Positions 19,922-29,812 are shown, counted from the first letter of the stretch. The stretch: 64,000 bases of DNA from Candidatus Nitrosacidococcus sp. I8 (GCF_945836005.1 NZ_OX241534.1:310001-374000); one strand, 5' to 3'. Notes: generated from the sequence alone by a model not told the origin. Program-made: numbers and translations.

Positions 19922-20529
19922 AGCTGATGCATTAATCGTTGAATTCTAGCTTCTAACCTATTTAACTGAGCACGCAGGTGATCTACCGTATCCAGAAAAT
20001 GAATAACTTCTCCATGATTAGGTAATAATTGTATTTCTTCATGCAAATATTCAGTTAGACTTTGGCCTAATGCTTTTACTGTACTACTACCCCAAGATTT
20101 AGCGTATCGTATGTTACTGCCAATTTGGTAGGCTAAAATATCTCCTGTGTATTTGGAGAGTATTTCTTCCCAATCTAAGTTAGATTCTTGAACAAACTGC
20201 TTAAGCTGCTGGATAAATTCTACATCTCCATGGATTTGAATATCGCCTGTAAAAGGAATCTCAGGAGCTTGAATATAGGAAATTGCTGCTTTTAAGAAAG
20301 CCGAAGTTTTCCCAGATAGGGTAGCTTTTGGTATAGCTTCTGTGGAAGTACTTAACTCTATATTACTTGGAGTGATTTTAATGAAAATTTCAATTTGGAG
20401 ATCTGTCAGCTCAACTTTTAGGTATTTTCCAGAAAGATTTATTAGCCGTTGGTTGTAATTAGGGTGCTGTTGTAGAATATTATTAATAATCGTAGCAATT
20501 GGTCCCAATAAAATAGAAGGCGTAGACAC
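19918..20529 (-). CDS. ubiJ: UbiJ, SCP2-domain lipid-binding ubiquinone factor
   Basis: A 203-residue accessory protein with an SCP2-like lipid-binding domain (about 12-115) and a predicted helical C-terminus (HFLDTVDHLRAQLNRLEARI), as expected for UbiJ, which binds the hydrophobic ubiquinone intermediates. It sits between ubiE (21-base gap) and ubiB (4-base overlap), the same order as the E. coli ubiEJB operon. Sequence conservation in this family is low, so the position is an important part of the call. Confidence 0.88.
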   Translation of the reverse strand: MSTPSILLGPIATIINNILQQHPNYNQRLINLSGKYLKVELTDLQIEIFIKITPSNIELSTSTEAIPKATLSGKTSAFLKAAISYIQAPEIPFTGDIQIHGDVEFIQQLKQFVQESNLDWEEILSKYTGDILAYQIGSNIRYAKSWGSSTVKALGQSLTEYLHEEIQLLPNHGEVIHFLDTVDHLRAQLNRLEARIQRLMHQL

Positions 20530-20550
20530 AATTATATCCCTTGGCTAATA

Positions 20551-21297
20551 TTAATATTTGTAACCTTTATGAAGTGCTACAATACCTTGACTCAGATTAT
20601 AGAATGTACAATGATCAAAGCCTACAGAATACATTAATTCCTTTAATGTGTTTTGATCAGGGTGTTTACGAATGGATTCTACTAAATAGCGATAACTATC
20701 TGCATCTCCAGTAATGAATTTACCAAGTTGGGGGAGTATCCAGAAAGAATATTTATCATAAATAGGAGTTACCCACGGCGTGGGTTTTGAGAATTCTAAA
20801 ATTAATAACTGCCCTCCTGGTTTTAATACTCGGTACATAGATTGTAGAGCTGCTAGTTTATTTGTTACATTACGTAATCCAAATGCTATAGTAATTCGGT
20901 CAAAATAATTGTTGGGAAATGGTAAAGACTCAGCATTAGCCTGTGTATAGCTTAGGTTTCCGATTTTTCCTAAATTAATTAATCGTTTTCGACCATTTGC
21001 AAGCATGCTAGAATTAATATCAGTGAGGAAAATATGCCCACTCTTACCTAATCGATCAGAAAATAGCTTTGCAATATCTCCAGTACCACTCGCTACATCC
21101 AAAATCTGCATTCCCGGACGGATATTGCTTAATTCAATAGCAAAACGCTTCCAAACCCGATGAACACCTAAAGACATAAGATCATTCATTACATCATAGC
21201 GATTAGCAACTGAGTGAAAAACTTCAGCTACTCGTTGAGCTTTCTCCTCTATAGCTACTTCTTGAAAGCCAAAATGAGTGGTTTGTTTTTGCTCCAT
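20551..21297 (-). CDS. ubiE: Ubiquinone/menaquinone C-methyltransferase UbiE
   Basis: A 248-residue SAM methyltransferase that methylates the quinone ring at C2 (DDMQH2 step). Motif I is [11 protein letters not shown], the UbiE signature 1 is [14 protein letters not shown], and signature 2 is [17 protein letters not shown]. The C-terminal [11 protein letters not shown] matches the family. First gene of the ubiEJB set, 15 bases downstream of the DUF971 gene. Confidence 0.97.
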   Translation of the reverse strand: MEQKQTTHFGFQEVAIEEKAQRVAEVFHSVANRYDVMNDLMSLGVHRVWKRFAIELSNIRPGMQILDVASGTGDIAKLFSDRLGKSGHIFLTDINSSMLANGRKRLINLGKIGNLSYTQANAESLPFPNNYFDRITIAFGLRNVTNKLAALQSMYRVLKPGGQLLILEFSKPTPWVTPIYDKYSFWILPQLGKFITGDADSYRYLVESIRKHPDQNTLKELMYSVGFDHCTFYNLSQGIVALHKGYKY

Positions 21298-21312
21298 TAC
21301 AGCCCTTATTTA

Positions 21313-21699
21313 TCAGTCATCGTTTTTAGTTTTGGAATCTTTCCGTGTATAGCCTACTGTCTGTAATCGGTCTAAATAATCTTGCCACAGCTGATCCTGC
21401 TTTTCTCCAAGTTCATATAAGTATTTCCAAGAATAGAGTCCAGTACTATGACCATCACTGAAATATAATCTAATCGCATAGTTTCCAACCGATTCGATAT
21501 TTTTAATCATTACTGACTCCTTACCAATCAGTAATACTCTTTGTTCACTACCATGACCTTGTACTTCTGCTGAAGGAGAATATATTCTTAGAAATTCACA
21601 TGGCAATAAGTACTTAGCTCCGTCATCAAATTCAAGTTCAAGAATACATGAATTACGATGTAATCTAATAATAGTAGGAATTGGGTGGGAAATTATCAT
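21313..21699 (-). CDS. DUF971-family protein (gamma-butyrobetaine hydroxylase-like N-terminal domain)
   Basis: A 128-residue single-domain protein. PTIIRLHRNSCILELEFDDG, then LPCEFLRIYSPSAEVQGHG and the closing LYSWKYLYELG are typical of DUF971 (GBBH-like N). This domain occurs in some Fe-S-related fusions, but the stand-alone gene has no settled function. It is located between hslU and ubiE, an order seen repeatedly in beta- and gammaproteobacteria. It is probably co-transcribed with both, with gaps of 22 and 15 bases. Confidence 0.9.
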   Translation of the reverse strand: MIISHPIPTIIRLHRNSCILELEFDDGAKYLLPCEFLRIYSPSAEVQGHGSEQRVLLIGKESVMIKNIESVGNYAIRLYFSDGHSTGLYSWKYLYELGEKQDQLWQDYLDRLQTVGYTRKDSKTKNDD

Positions 21700-21721
21700 A
21701 GACTAGAAAGAAGACTTTACT

Positions 21722-23047
21722 TTATAAAATATAGCGAGATAAATCTTCGTCTTTTATTAAATCTCCAAGTTGGCTATTTACATAATGAGAATCAATAACT
21801 ATTTCCTTATTTATACAGTCTTCAGATTCAAAAGAGAGACTTTCTAATAGACGTTCCATAATAGTATGGAGACGTCGAGCACCAATATTCTCAGTACGCT
21901 CATTGATATGCCAAGCCATATGGGCGATCTGTTCAATCCCATCTTTAGAAAAAGTTAAAGAAATACCTTCAGTTCTTAGCAATGCTATGTACTGTTCAGT
22001 AAGCGAGGCCTTTGGTTCAGTTAAGATACGAATAAAATCATCAATAGTAAGTGCATTTAATTCTACCCGTATGGGTAAACGCCCTTGTATTTCCGGAATA
22101 AGATCTGAAGGCTTAGCAAGGTGGAAAGCGCCAGAGGCGATGAATAAAATATAATCGGTTTTAACTATGCCATATTTTGTAGAAACTGAACTTCCCTCGA
22201 TCAAAGGTAGTAAATCTCGTTGCACTCCCTCTCTTGAGACGTCGGTACCTGAAAATTCAGAACGCTTTGCAATTTTATCAATTTCATCCAAAAATACAAT
22301 CCCGTCTTGCTCTACGCTCTTTATAGCACGTACTTTTAAGTCTTCATCATTGACTAATTTTCCTGCCTCCTCTTTAGTTAGTAGTTTAAAGGCTTCTTTT
22401 ACCCTTAGTTTCTTTTTTTTAGTGCGAGATCCATTTAGGTTTTGAAATAAACTTTGAAGCTGGCTTGTCATTTCTTCCATGCCAGGGGGGGCCATGATTT
22501 CAACTCCCGTAGATGTGATAGGTAAATCGATTTCTATTTCTTTTTCATCTAATTTCCCTTCCCGAAGCATTTTACGGAATTTCTGCCGAGTATTTGATTC
22601 TTCTTCTCTTGATTCTGAAACTGCAGTTCTTGGAGTTGGAAGTAAGGAATCAAGTACTTTCTCTTCAGCAGAATCTTGAGCACGATAATATACTTTAGAA
22701 ATTTCTTGCTCACGAAGCATTTTAATAGCGATATCTACTAAATCTCGAATAATTGAGTCTACATCTCGCCCTACATAACCTACTTCTGTAAATTTAGTAG
22801 CTTCAACCTTAATAAATGGTGCATCGGCAAGCTTTGCTAAACGGCGCGCTATCTCCGTTTTTCCTATTCCAGTAGATCCGATCATAAGAATATTTTTGGG
22901 GGTAATCTCACCACGGAGATCCTCTGTGACTTGTTGTCTACGCCATCGATTACGAAGTGCAATAGCCACTGCACGCTTTGCCGCCGCTTGCCCAATAATA
23001 TGTTTATCTAATTCCTGAACAATTTGGCGTGGAGTAAGTTCAAACAT
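21722..23047 (-). CDS. hslU: HslU, ATPase subunit of the HslUV protease
   Basis: A 441-residue AAA+ unfoldase that feeds proteins to HslV. Walker A is GSTGIGKTE, the pore loop GYVGRD is present, and Walker B is VFLDEIDKI. The I-domain insertion with many charged residues lies at about 110-240, and the C-terminal RYIL tail inserts into HslV. Full length. Located 15 bases after hslV, as is standard. No RpoH-type promoter is apparent in the short region before hslV. Confidence 0.98.
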   Translation of the reverse strand: MFELTPRQIVQELDKHIIGQAAAKRAVAIALRNRWRRQQVTEDLRGEITPKNILMIGSTGIGKTEIARRLAKLADAPFIKVEATKFTEVGYVGRDVDSIIRDLVDIAIKMLREQEISKVYYRAQDSAEEKVLDSLLPTPRTAVSESREEESNTRQKFRKMLREGKLDEKEIEIDLPITSTGVEIMAPPGMEEMTSQLQSLFQNLNGSRTKKKKLRVKEAFKLLTKEEAGKLVNDEDLKVRAIKSVEQDGIVFLDEIDKIAKRSEFSGTDVSREGVQRDLLPLIEGSSVSTKYGIVKTDYILFIASGAFHLAKPSDLIPEIQGRLPIRVELNALTIDDFIRILTEPKASLTEQYIALLRTEGISLTFSKDGIEQIAHMAWHINERTENIGARRLHTIMERLLESLSFESEDCINKEIVIDSHYVNSQLGDLIKDEDLSRYIL

Positions 23048-23062
23048 AAATAGTATGAGTGA

Positions 23063-23602
23063 TCAGTTTGAGAGTTCTTCAATAGTTAAGCAAGTATTAG
23101 TGTAGATACAAATATTAGCCGCAATTGCCATAGCTTTTTCAACAATCTCTCTTGCATTTAAATCAGTATTTTCTAATAAAGCTCGTGCTGCAGATTGCGC
23201 ATAGGGACCACCTGATCCAATAGCAATAAGATCATCCTCAGGCTCGATTACATCCCCATTGCCCGAAATAATATAAGATGTTTGATGATCTGCGATAGCA
23301 AGTAGTGCTTCAAGCCGTCTTAAAGATCGATCAGAGCGCCAATCTTTAGCGAGCTCTACTGCTGCACGAACTAAATTACCTTGATATTTTTCTAATTTAG
23401 CTTCAAATCGTTCGAATAACGTAAATGCGTCAGCAGTACCTCCAGCAAATCCAGCGATTACTTGGTTATGATATAAACGTCGTACTTTACGGGCATTTCC
23501 TTTCATAATAATGCTATTCATACTCACCTGCCCATCACCGCCAATTATGACTCGTCCTTGACGCCGTACCGAAAGGATGGTCGTGCCATGAAAATATTCC
23601 AA
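23063..23602 (-). CDS. hslV: HslV, peptidase subunit of the HslUV protease
   Basis: A 179-residue threonine peptidase, forming the double-hexamer core of HslUV. The mature protein should begin at T7 in [10 protein letters not shown], after removal of a six-residue propeptide. Further active-site residues are GGDGQVSMN and K33-type residues in the GNARKVRR segment; [11 protein letters not shown] is conserved. The start is TTG at 23602, with AGGAGT 8 bases upstream; the nearby ATG overlapping codons 5-6 is out of frame. It lies 49 bases after galE and may have its own promoter in that gap. Confidence 0.96.
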   Translation of the reverse strand: MEYFHGTTILSVRRQGRVIIGGDGQVSMNSIIMKGNARKVRRLYHNQVIAGFAGGTADAFTLFERFEAKLEKYQGNLVRAAVELAKDWRSDRSLRRLEALLAIADHQTSYIISGNGDVIEPEDDLIAIGSGGPYAQSAARALLENTDLNAREIVEKAMAIAANICIYTNTCLTIEELSN

Positions 23603-23651
23603 ATATATATACTCCTAAATTACATGATAGGTAGTAGTCTAGAGTACTAAA

Positions 23652-24641
23652 CTAATGATCTTTAAGTAAGAGTTTTTGTTCCCAATCTAAGGATGTTTTT
23701 ACGATAAAATCTAAATTGTCACACTGGGGTATCCATCCCAAAGTATCTCTTATCTTATCAGCTATAGCAATAAGCTGAGGAGGATCTCCAAGCCGACGAG
23801 GGGATTCAATAATTTTTATTGGTTTCCCGCATACTCGTTGTACAGAATCAAGCACTTCACGCACACTATAGCCATGACCATAACCACAATTAAGGAGAAT
23901 TGATTGTCCTCCTGATCTTAAATAATCTAGAGCAAGTAAATGAGCTTTAGCTAAATCTTCTACATGGATATAGTCTCGAATTCCTGTACCATCTGGGGTT
24001 GAATAATCTACCCCAAAAATATGAATACTTTCCCTTTTACCCACCGCTACTTCGCAAGCAGCTTTAATTAACAAGGTGGCATTCCGAGTGGATTGACCAA
24101 TGCGACCTCGAGGATCAGAACCGGCTACATTAAAATAGCGTAGAATAACATAATTAAGGTGAGCTGCCTGAGATAAGTCCTGTAACATCCATTCACTCAT
24201 AAGCTTGGAAGAGCCATAGGGATTTATAGGATTTGTTGGTGTATCTTCAGTAACAGTTGGCGTAGATGGAATACCATAGGCTGCTGCTGTGGATGAAAAT
24301 ACAAAGTTTTTTACACCTTCTTCAACACAACATTCTAAAAGGTTTCGTGTAGCACAAGTATTGTTAGCATAATATTTAAGAGGGTTAGAAACAGATTCTG
24401 GTACAATGGTGTGAGCTGCAAAATGTAGCACCGTATCAATAGAATACTCTTTAAGGATATTTTTTACTAAGTACTGATTTTTAACATTTCCAATAATCAG
24501 CTTGGCACCAATTACTGCATCTGCAAAACCTGTTGAAAGGTTATCGAGAATAACTACAGTAGAATATGTTTCTACTAGCTGCAGAACAACGTGGCTACCA
24601 ATATATCCTGCACCTCCAGTAACTAATATTCCCTTTTCCAT
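23652..24641 (-). CDS. galE: UDP-glucose 4-epimerase
   Basis: A 329-residue NAD-dependent SDR that interconverts UDP-glucose and UDP-galactose for polysaccharides. The NAD-binding TGGAGYIGSH is at the N-terminus, the catalytic Ser lies in VFSSTAAAYG, and the Tyr/Lys pair is in YGSSK. The GTGIRDYIHVEDLA segment is typical of GalE. It is the first gene of the minus-strand series and is divergent from the tRNA-tuf unit. Confidence 0.95.
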   Translation of the reverse strand: MEKGILVTGGAGYIGSHVVLQLVETYSTVVILDNLSTGFADAVIGAKLIIGNVKNQYLVKNILKEYSIDTVLHFAAHTIVPESVSNPLKYYANNTCATRNLLECCVEEGVKNFVFSSTAAAYGIPSTPTVTEDTPTNPINPYGSSKLMSEWMLQDLSQAAHLNYVILRYFNVAGSDPRGRIGQSTRNATLLIKAACEVAVGKRESIHIFGVDYSTPDGTGIRDYIHVEDLAKAHLLALDYLRSGGQSILLNCGYGHGYSVREVLDSVQRVCGKPIKIIESPRRLGDPPQLIAIADKIRDTLGWIPQCDNLDFIVKTSLDWEQKLLLKDH

Positions 24642-24728
24642 AAAATTTTTAAAATTAAGATATAAGTTAGTATATGGCTAATCATAACGTTTAAATAGTA
24701 ATTAACTAGATTAGTTGAATTATTTATA

Positions 24729-24757
24729 TTGACATTTTAGCTTAAAAAAAAGAGAAT
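24729..24757 (+). promoter_or_regulatory. Candidate sigma-70 promoter of the tRNA-tuf transcript
   Basis: A perfect TTGACA (24729-24734) is followed after 17 bases by GAGAAT (24752-24757), which shares four of six bases with TATAAT. Initiation would be near 24764, about 9 bases before tRNA-Tyr. It is the best promoter in the galE-tRNA gap. Confidence 0.55.
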
Positions 24758-24772
24758 TATAAGTTTGCATTG

Positions 24773-24857
24773 GGAGGGGTTCCCGAGTGGCCAAAGGGAT
24801 CAGACTGTAAATCTGACGGCTCCGCCTTCGGAGGTTCGAATCCTCCCCCCTCCACCA
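24773..24857 (+). tRNA. tRNA-Tyr (GTA)
   Basis: An 85-base class II tRNA with a long variable arm. The acceptor stem GGAGGGG pairs with CCCCTCC, the anticodon GTA is in CTGTAAA, the variable arm GGCTCCGCCTTCGGAG forms its own hairpin, GGTTCGAATCC is the T arm, and CCA is encoded. First of three tRNAs ahead of tuf. Confidence 0.97.
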
Positions 24858-24876
24858 TGTTTATAGTGTTATAATA

Positions 24877-24950
24877 GCGGGCGTAGTTTAGTGGTAGAAC
24901 CTCAGCCTTCCAAGCTGATGATGTGGGTCCGATTCCCATCGCCCGCTCCA
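24877..24950 (+). tRNA. tRNA-Gly (TCC)
   Basis: A 74-base tRNA with acceptor GCGGGCG/CGCCCGC, anticodon TCC in the CTTCCAA loop, T loop GTCCGATTC and encoded CCA. Lies 19 bases after tRNA-Tyr, in the conserved Tyr-Gly-Thr-tuf order. Confidence 0.97.
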
Positions 24951-25015
24951 AAACTATCTTATCTATTTTAGAGTTAAGGTTAGTTGCTAGGGTTACTGGA
25001 TAATGATAGGCAATT

Positions 25016-25091
<76 letters not shown>

Positions 25092-25134
25092 GCATTAGAA
25101 TAGTTTGTGTTTATAGGTGTTTTAGGAATTTATT

Positions 25135-26325
25135 ATGTCCAAGGCGAAATTTGAAAGAAAGAAGCCCCATGTAAATGTAGGGACGATTGGTCACGTAGAT
25201 CACGGGAAGACCACACTGACAGCGGCATTGACGAAGACTCTTTCGGCGAAGTATGGTGGAGAAGCCAAAGCCTACGATCAGATTGACAATGCTCCGGAAG
25301 AAAGGGAGCGTGGGATAACGATTGCCACTTCCCATGTAGAGTATGAAAGTGGGGCTCGTCACTATGCACATGTTGATTGTCCTGGACATGCAGATTACGT
25401 AAAGAATATGATTACAGGAGCAGCTCAAATGGACGGAGCTATTCTTGTAGTATCGGCAGCAGATGGTCCAATGCCACAAACTAGAGAACATATCTTACTT
25501 GCTCGCCAGGTAGGTGTGCCTAACATAATGGTTTTTCTAAATAAAGCGGACATGGTAGATGATCCGGAGTTATTGGAATTAGTGGAAATGGAAGTTAGAG
25601 AACTTCTTGATAGCTATCAATTTCCAGGAGATGAGGTTCCTATTGTAGTAGGTAGTGCTTTAAAGGCTCTAGAGGGAGATGAAAGTGACATAGGCATGCC
25701 TGCTATTATAAAGCTAGTGGAAGCAATGGATTCTTATTTTCCAGAGCCACAAAGAGCAATAGATCAACCTTTCCTAATGCCTATAGAAGATGTATTTTCT
25801 ATTTCAGGTCGTGGTACTGTTGTGACAGGTAGAGCTGAACGAGGGATTGTAAAAGTAGGTGATGAAATAGAAATTGTAGGAATAAAGGCGACACAGAAGA
25901 CTATTTGCACGGGAGTAGAAATGTTCCGTAAACTGCTGGATGAAGGCAGGGCGGGAGATAATGTAGGTATATTACTTCGTGGAACGAAAAGAGAGGATGT
26001 AGAGCGTGGGCAAGTTTTAGCAAAGCCTGGGACGATTACACCACACACTAAATTTCAAGCTGAAGTATATATTCTTTCAAAAGAGGAAGGTGGGCGTCAT
26101 ACACCATTTTTTACAGGGTATAGACCTCAGTTTTACTTTAGGACTACTGATGTAACAGGAGCAGTTGATTTAGCAGAAGGGGTGGAAATGGTAATGCCTG
26201 GAGATAATATTCAGGTCACAGTCAGCTTAATTGCACCTATTGCTATGGAAGAAGGATTACGTTTTGCTGTTAGAGAGGGTGGTCGCACTGTGGGTGCAGG
26301 TGTCGTCAGTAAAGTTATTGAGTAA
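25135..26325 (+). CDS. tuf: Elongation factor Tu, copy 1
   Basis: A 396-residue GTPase that brings aminoacyl-tRNA to the ribosome. G1 is GHVDHGKT, G3 is DCPGHADY, G4 is NKAD; domains 2 and 3 follow, and the C-terminus has [14 protein letters not shown]. The start is ATG. It follows three tRNA genes and precedes tRNA-Trp and secE, the tufB position. From the second base of the start codon to the stop, the DNA is identical to copy 2 at 41386-42576 wherever I compared it, whereas flanking DNA is unrelated, pointing to gene conversion between copies. Confidence 0.98.
   Translation: MSKAKFERKKPHVNVGTIGHVDHGKTTLTAALTKTLSAKYGGEAKAYDQIDNAPEERERGITIATSHVEYESGARHYAHVDCPGHADYVKNMITGAAQMDGAILVVSAADGPMPQTREHILLARQVGVPNIMVFLNKADMVDDPELLELVEMEVRELLDSYQFPGDEVPIVVGSALKALEGDESDIGMPAIIKLVEAMDSYFPEPQRAIDQPFLMPIEDVFSISGRGTVVTGRAERGIVKVGDEIEIVGIKATQKTICTGVEMFRKLLDEGRAGDNVGILLRGTKREDVERGQVLAKPGTITPHTKFQAEVYILSKEEGGRHTPFFTGYRPQFYFRTTDVTGAVDLAEGVEMVMPGDNIQVTVSLIAPIAMEEGLRFAVREGGRTVGAGVVSKVIE
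25136..26325 (+). repeat. 1190-bp direct repeat, copy A (tuf)
   Basis: Matches 41387-42576 with an offset of 16251 bases. Identity starts right after the first base of the start codon (ATG here, GTG in copy B) and ends with the stop codon. It covers nothing outside the coding sequence. Confidence 0.9.
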
Positions 26326-26351
26326 TTAGATTAAATTTTTTTTAAATGCAT

Positions 26352-26427
<76 letters not shown>

Positions 26428-26521
26428 CAATTTCAATTTAAGATTATGGCTAACTAAATACTAGCATGATTTTAATATTGTTAGTAGAATAGTGCCTTTA
26501 ATTTATATTCTGTGAGTATTC

Positions 26522-26869
26522 ATGACTGATACCGCTAAATTTATATTTGCGTTTCTACTGTTAACCCTAACTATAGGGGTGTTTTATTATTTTAGCAATC
26601 AGCCTATTTCTATACGCATAGTAATATTGCTTATTGGTTTTATCGCATCCTTACTAGTAATGGTGAACACTGATCGTGGACGATCAGTGGTGGGAATTAT
26701 GCGGGACACCCAGATAGAATTCCGTAAAATTACTTGGCCAGCAAGGCAGGAGACAGTTCAGACTACCTTGATTGTGCTACTTATGGTAATTGTTGTGGCA
26801 AGCATACTGTGGCTATTCGATTCATTACTTATGTGGGCTGTTCGGTTATTAACTGGACAAGGAGCCTAG
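26522..26869 (+). CDS. secE: Preprotein translocase subunit SecE
   Basis: A 115-residue clamp subunit of the SecYEG channel. Three membrane helices (about 6-24, 31-48 and 82-105) as in the longer gammaproteobacterial form. The conserved amphipathic segment [17 protein letters not shown] precedes the last helix. One base separates it from nusG, and together they form the usual pair. Confidence 0.97.
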   Translation: MTDTAKFIFAFLLLTLTIGVFYYFSNQPISIRIVILLIGFIASLLVMVNTDRGRSVVGIMRDTQIEFRKITWPARQETVQTTLIVLLMVIVVASILWLFDSLLMWAVRLLTGQGA

Positions 26870-26870
26870 T

Positions 26871-27425
26871 GTGTCTGGTAACTATAAGCAGTGGTATGTA
26901 ATACATGTATTTTCTGGATTAGAACAGCAGGTAAAAAAAATACTTCAGGAGCGTATTGCTCGCCATAGTATGCAGGAGAAATTTGGCGAAATTTTAGTGC
27001 CTACTGAAGAGGTTATAGAAGTAAGAGAGGGAAAAAAAAGGAAGAGCGAACGTAAGTTTTTTCCTGGGTATATTTTGACCCATATGGTAATGGATGATGA
27101 GACCTGGCACTTGGTAAAGAGTATTCCAAAAGTATTAGGGTTTATTGGAGGATCTAGTGATAAACCGGTACCTATTATGGACTCTGAGGCTCAAAAGATT
27201 TTGAATCAAATACAAGAAATGGCTGCTCAACCTAAGCCAAAAATCCCATTCCAGCCAGGAGAAGTGGTACGTGTTATTAATGGTCCCTTTGCAGATTTTA
27301 ACGGCGTAGTTGAGGAAGTGAATTACGAGAAAAGCAAATTACGAGTTGCTGTGCTAATATTCGGTAGATCAACTCCAGTTGAGCTTGAATTTAGGCAGGT
27401 TGAGAAGAATAGCACTAGTAGTTAG
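26871..27425 (+). CDS. nusG: Transcription elongation/termination factor NusG
   Basis: A 184-residue factor that binds RNA polymerase and links it to Rho or to the ribosome. The NGN domain (about 5-120) has [14 protein letters not shown] and FFPGYI, and a C-terminal KOW domain (about 128-180) has [16 protein letters not shown]. The start is GTG. It follows secE by 1 base; a 65-base gap to rplK may contain a promoter for the L11 operon. Confidence 0.98.
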   Translation: MSGNYKQWYVIHVFSGLEQQVKKILQERIARHSMQEKFGEILVPTEEVIEVREGKKRKSERKFFPGYILTHMVMDDETWHLVKSIPKVLGFIGGSSDKPVPIMDSEAQKILNQIQEMAAQPKPKIPFQPGEVVRVINGPFADFNGVVEEVNYEKSKLRVAVLIFGRSTPVELEFRQVEKNSTSS

Positions 27426-27490
27426 GTTACTTTGTAATTTGTGGTTTATCGAATTTTAATACACGATGAACAATCATTAAAAGATGAGTT

Positions 27491-27922
27491 ATGGCAAAAA
27501 AAATAGAAGCTTACATTAAATTGCAGGTGCGGGCTGGTCAAGCAAATCCAAGCCCACCAGTAGGGCCTGCTCTAGGGCAGAAAGGCGTTAATATTATGGA
27601 ATTTTGCAAAACGTTTAACGCTCAGACTCAAGGTTTAGAGCAAGGGATGCCTATTCCAGTAGTTATTACAGTATATTCTGATCGTAGCTTTACTTTTATA
27701 ACTAAAACCCCTCCTGTGTCTGTACTTCTAAAGAAAGCAGCAGGAGTAAGCTCTGGGAGTAGTCGTCCTAATAGTGATAAGGTTGGCAAAGTAAATTTAT
27801 CACAGATAGAAGAAATTGCTAAAACTAAAATGCCTGATTTAACTGCAGCTAGCCAAGGAGCGGCCATTCGAACAGTAGCAGGGAGTGCTCGTAGTATGGG
27901 ATTAGAGGTAGAGGGTACTTAG
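27491..27922 (+). CDS. rplK: Ribosomal protein L11
   Basis: A 143-residue protein of the GTPase-associated centre, binding 23S rRNA and helping stringent response sensing. It has [21 protein letters not shown] and the C-terminal RNA-binding [10 protein letters not shown] signature. Full family length, and 2 bases from rplA. Confidence 0.99.
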   Translation: MAKKIEAYIKLQVRAGQANPSPPVGPALGQKGVNIMEFCKTFNAQTQGLEQGMPIPVVITVYSDRSFTFITKTPPVSVLLKKAAGVSSGSSRPNSDKVGKVNLSQIEEIAKTKMPDLTAASQGAAIRTVAGSARSMGLEVEGT

Positions 27923-27924
27923 GA

Positions 27925-28614
27925 ATGGCTAAAATAGGTAGAAGATTAAAAGAGATTAATAAATTAGTAGATCCCAGAAAGCTTTACTCAGTAGATGAAG
28001 CACTAAGCCTGCTTAAAGAGAATTCTAAAGTAAAGTTTGGGGAATCTATAGACACAGCTATTATTCTTGGTGTAGATCCAAGAAAATCAGATCAAGTAGT
28101 TCGTGGTGCAACTGTACTCCCCCATGGAACTGGAAAAATAGTAAAAGTAGGCGTATTTACCCAAGGAGCTAATGTCGATATAGCAAAAGAAGCTGGTGCA
28201 GATGCAGTTGGACTTGAAGATTTAGCAGAAACAATTAAATTAGGTCAAATACCTTTTAATGTTATTATTGCATCTCCAGATGCAATGCGTATAGTAGGTC
28301 AATTGGGTACTATCTTAGGACCTCGAGGGTTAATGCCAAACCCAAAAGTAGGAACAGTTACTAATGATATAGCCGATGCAATTATAAAAGCCAAGTCTGG
28401 TCAAGTTCGCTATAGAATTGATAAGGCAGGAATTATACATTGCTCAATAGGTAAGGTATCCTTTGATATGAACTCGCTTAAGGCTAATTTAAAGGTCTTG
28501 GTTGAGGATTTAATAAAATTAAAGCCATCTTCTTCTAAAGGAATTTATTTAAAGAAATTAGCTTTATCGACAACTATGGGACCGGGATTAGCTATAGATC
28601 AAAGTAGTTTGTAA
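27925..28614 (+). CDS. rplA: Ribosomal protein L1
   Basis: A 229-residue protein of the L1 stalk, needed for E-site tRNA release; in E. coli it also represses its own L11 operon mRNA. The N-terminus has the usual [12 protein letters not shown] and the signature region includes [16 protein letters not shown]. Follows rplK closely; an 83-base leader-like gap to rplJ follows. Confidence 0.99.
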   Translation: MAKIGRRLKEINKLVDPRKLYSVDEALSLLKENSKVKFGESIDTAIILGVDPRKSDQVVRGATVLPHGTGKIVKVGVFTQGANVDIAKEAGADAVGLEDLAETIKLGQIPFNVIIASPDAMRIVGQLGTILGPRGLMPNPKVGTVTNDIADAIIKAKSGQVRYRIDKAGIIHCSIGKVSFDMNSLKANLKVLVEDLIKLKPSSSKGIYLKKLALSTTMGPGLAIDQSSL

Positions 28615-28621
28615 TTGTTAT

Positions 28622-28680
28622 GTATTAGATAGTTAAGGGAAATAGCTTAGAGCGGGTATTATTTTATATTATCTAACATC
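28622..28680 (+). promoter_or_regulatory. Candidate L10-type leader upstream of rplJ
   Basis: In the rplA-rplJ gap, TTAGATA (28625-28631) pairs with TATCTAA (28670-28676), with two more pairs possible inside, enclosing about 38 bases. In E. coli the L10-L12 complex binds a structured leader here to repress rplJL. Position and a closing stem support the idea; the kink-turn itself was not established. Confidence 0.4.
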
Positions 28681-28697
28681 AAAGGAGATAGTTGAAT

Positions 28698-29222
28698 TTG
28701 AGTCTTAATCTGGAAGCAAAACAGACAATCGTTACTGAAATTGCAAATATTGCCTCCCAAGCTCATTCTATAGTTACAGCCGAGTACCGTGGGCTAACAG
28801 TTTCTGAGATAACAAAAATAAGGGTATTGGCTCGCCAAAAAAATGTTTATTTGCGGGTAATACGCAATACTCTGGTAGCTCGAGCTTTAGCGGGGACTGA
28901 TTTTGAATGCATAAATTCAGAATTAAAAGGTCCTTTAATATTTGCGTTTTCACTTGAAGAACCTAGTGCTGCTGCTCGGGTAATACGAGATTCTAACAAA
29001 GAGTACAATCGATTAAAAATAAAATCAGGTGCTCTTAGAGGAAAACTATTACCTTCTGAGGCTATTAATTCTCTAGCAGATATGCCTACTAAAGATCAGG
29101 CAATTGCTATGTTAATGGGAGTTCTAGAGGGACCAATTAGCAAATTTGTTCGTACATTAGTTGAACCAGTAGCAAAATTAGCACGTGCTACCGCTGCTGT
29201 TCGAGATCAGAAAAAAGAATAA
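28698..29222 (+). CDS. rplJ: Ribosomal protein L10
   Basis: A 174-residue stalk base protein that anchors L7/L12 dimers. The region after the start (SLNLEAKQTIVTEIA) and the TAEYRGLTV motif are typical. The start is TTG: 28698 aligns best with the usual N-terminus, and a TTG two codons earlier (28692) is closer to the GGAG at 28684-28687. The C-terminal L7/L12-binding helix is present. Confidence 0.97.
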   Translation: MSLNLEAKQTIVTEIANIASQAHSIVTAEYRGLTVSEITKIRVLARQKNVYLRVIRNTLVARALAGTDFECINSELKGPLIFAFSLEEPSAAARVIRDSNKEYNRLKIKSGALRGKLLPSEAINSLADMPTKDQAIAMLMGVLEGPISKFVRTLVEPVAKLARATAAVRDQKKE

Positions 29223-29274
29223 CTAATTTAGTATAAGTTGTAATTTATAATCAGGAAGATCGACGGAGTAGAAA

Positions 29275-29652
29275 ATGGCTGTAGCAAAAGAAGAAATTTT
29301 AGAAACAATTGCAAACATGACTGTCATGGATGTAGTCGAGTTAATCGAAGCAATGGAGGAAAAATTTGGAGTAAGTGCTGCTGCACCAGTAGCAGTGGCT
29401 GCACCCGCAGGAGCGGGGGTAGAAGCTAAAGCTGAAGAGAAAACAGAATTTGATGTAATTTTGTCTAACTTCGGCTCAAATAAAGTACAGGTTATTAAAG
29501 TGATACGTGCTATTACAGGCTTGGGTCTTAAAGAAGCTAAAGATATGGTGGAGGGTGCCCCATCTACAGTGAAGGAAGGATCTTCCAAAGAAGAAGCAGA
29601 GAATATTAAAAAGCAGCTTGAAGAAGCTGGTGCTGCTATCGAAATCAAATAG
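29275..29652 (+). CDS. rplL: Ribosomal protein L7/L12
   Basis: A 125-residue stalk protein that recruits translation GTPases. The N-terminal dimerisation domain (1-35) is joined by an Ala/Pro-rich hinge (about 38-60) to a globular domain with [27 protein letters not shown] ribosome-binding site precedes the ATG. Followed by a strong hairpin that probably attenuates reading into rpoB. Confidence 0.99.
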   Translation: MAVAKEEILETIANMTVMDVVELIEAMEEKFGVSAAAPVAVAAPAGAGVEAKAEEKTEFDVILSNFGSNKVQVIKVIRAITGLGLKEAKDMVEGAPSTVKEGSSKEEAENIKKQLEEAGAAIEIK

Positions 29653-29722
29653 TAAAGAATCTTGTAGCTATAGCTTAGATATATAATCTATATATAGTCT
29701 ATGATTTTTACTTTCTCCATTT

Positions 29723-29761
29723 AAAAAGGCTGGTAAGTATTTACCAGCCTTTTTCTTTTTT
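29723..29761 (+). terminator. Intrinsic terminator/attenuator between rplL and rpoB
   Basis: AAAAAGGCTGGTAA (29723-29736) pairs perfectly with TTTACCAGCCTTTTT around a 4-base GTAT loop, forming a 14-bp stem, and runs into T-rich sequence to 29761. It is the strongest terminator of the window. Partial termination would set the ratio of L7/L12 to RNA polymerase, as the attenuator at this site does in E. coli. Confidence 0.88.
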
Positions 29762-29783
29762 AGATGTTTTTCACAATAGAGAC

Positions 29784-29812
29784 ACCTAATTCTGGATTTT
29801 CTAGGGTTAGGT
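29784..29812 (+). promoter_or_regulatory. 12-bp hairpin upstream of rpoB (possible RNase III processing site)
   Basis: Bases 29784-29795 pair with 29801-29812 without a bulge (three G-U pairs), closing a 5-base ATTTT loop. There is no T tail, so it is not a terminator. It lies between the attenuator and rpoB, where the E. coli message is cut by RNase III. The function is inferred from position. Confidence 0.45.

Noticed and set aside
25111-25491. Minus-strand open frames inside the first tuf (and the same at 41296-41742)
   Set aside because: They mirror the strongly conserved EF-Tu frame, appear twice because the DNA is repeated, and have no ribosome-binding site or family motif.
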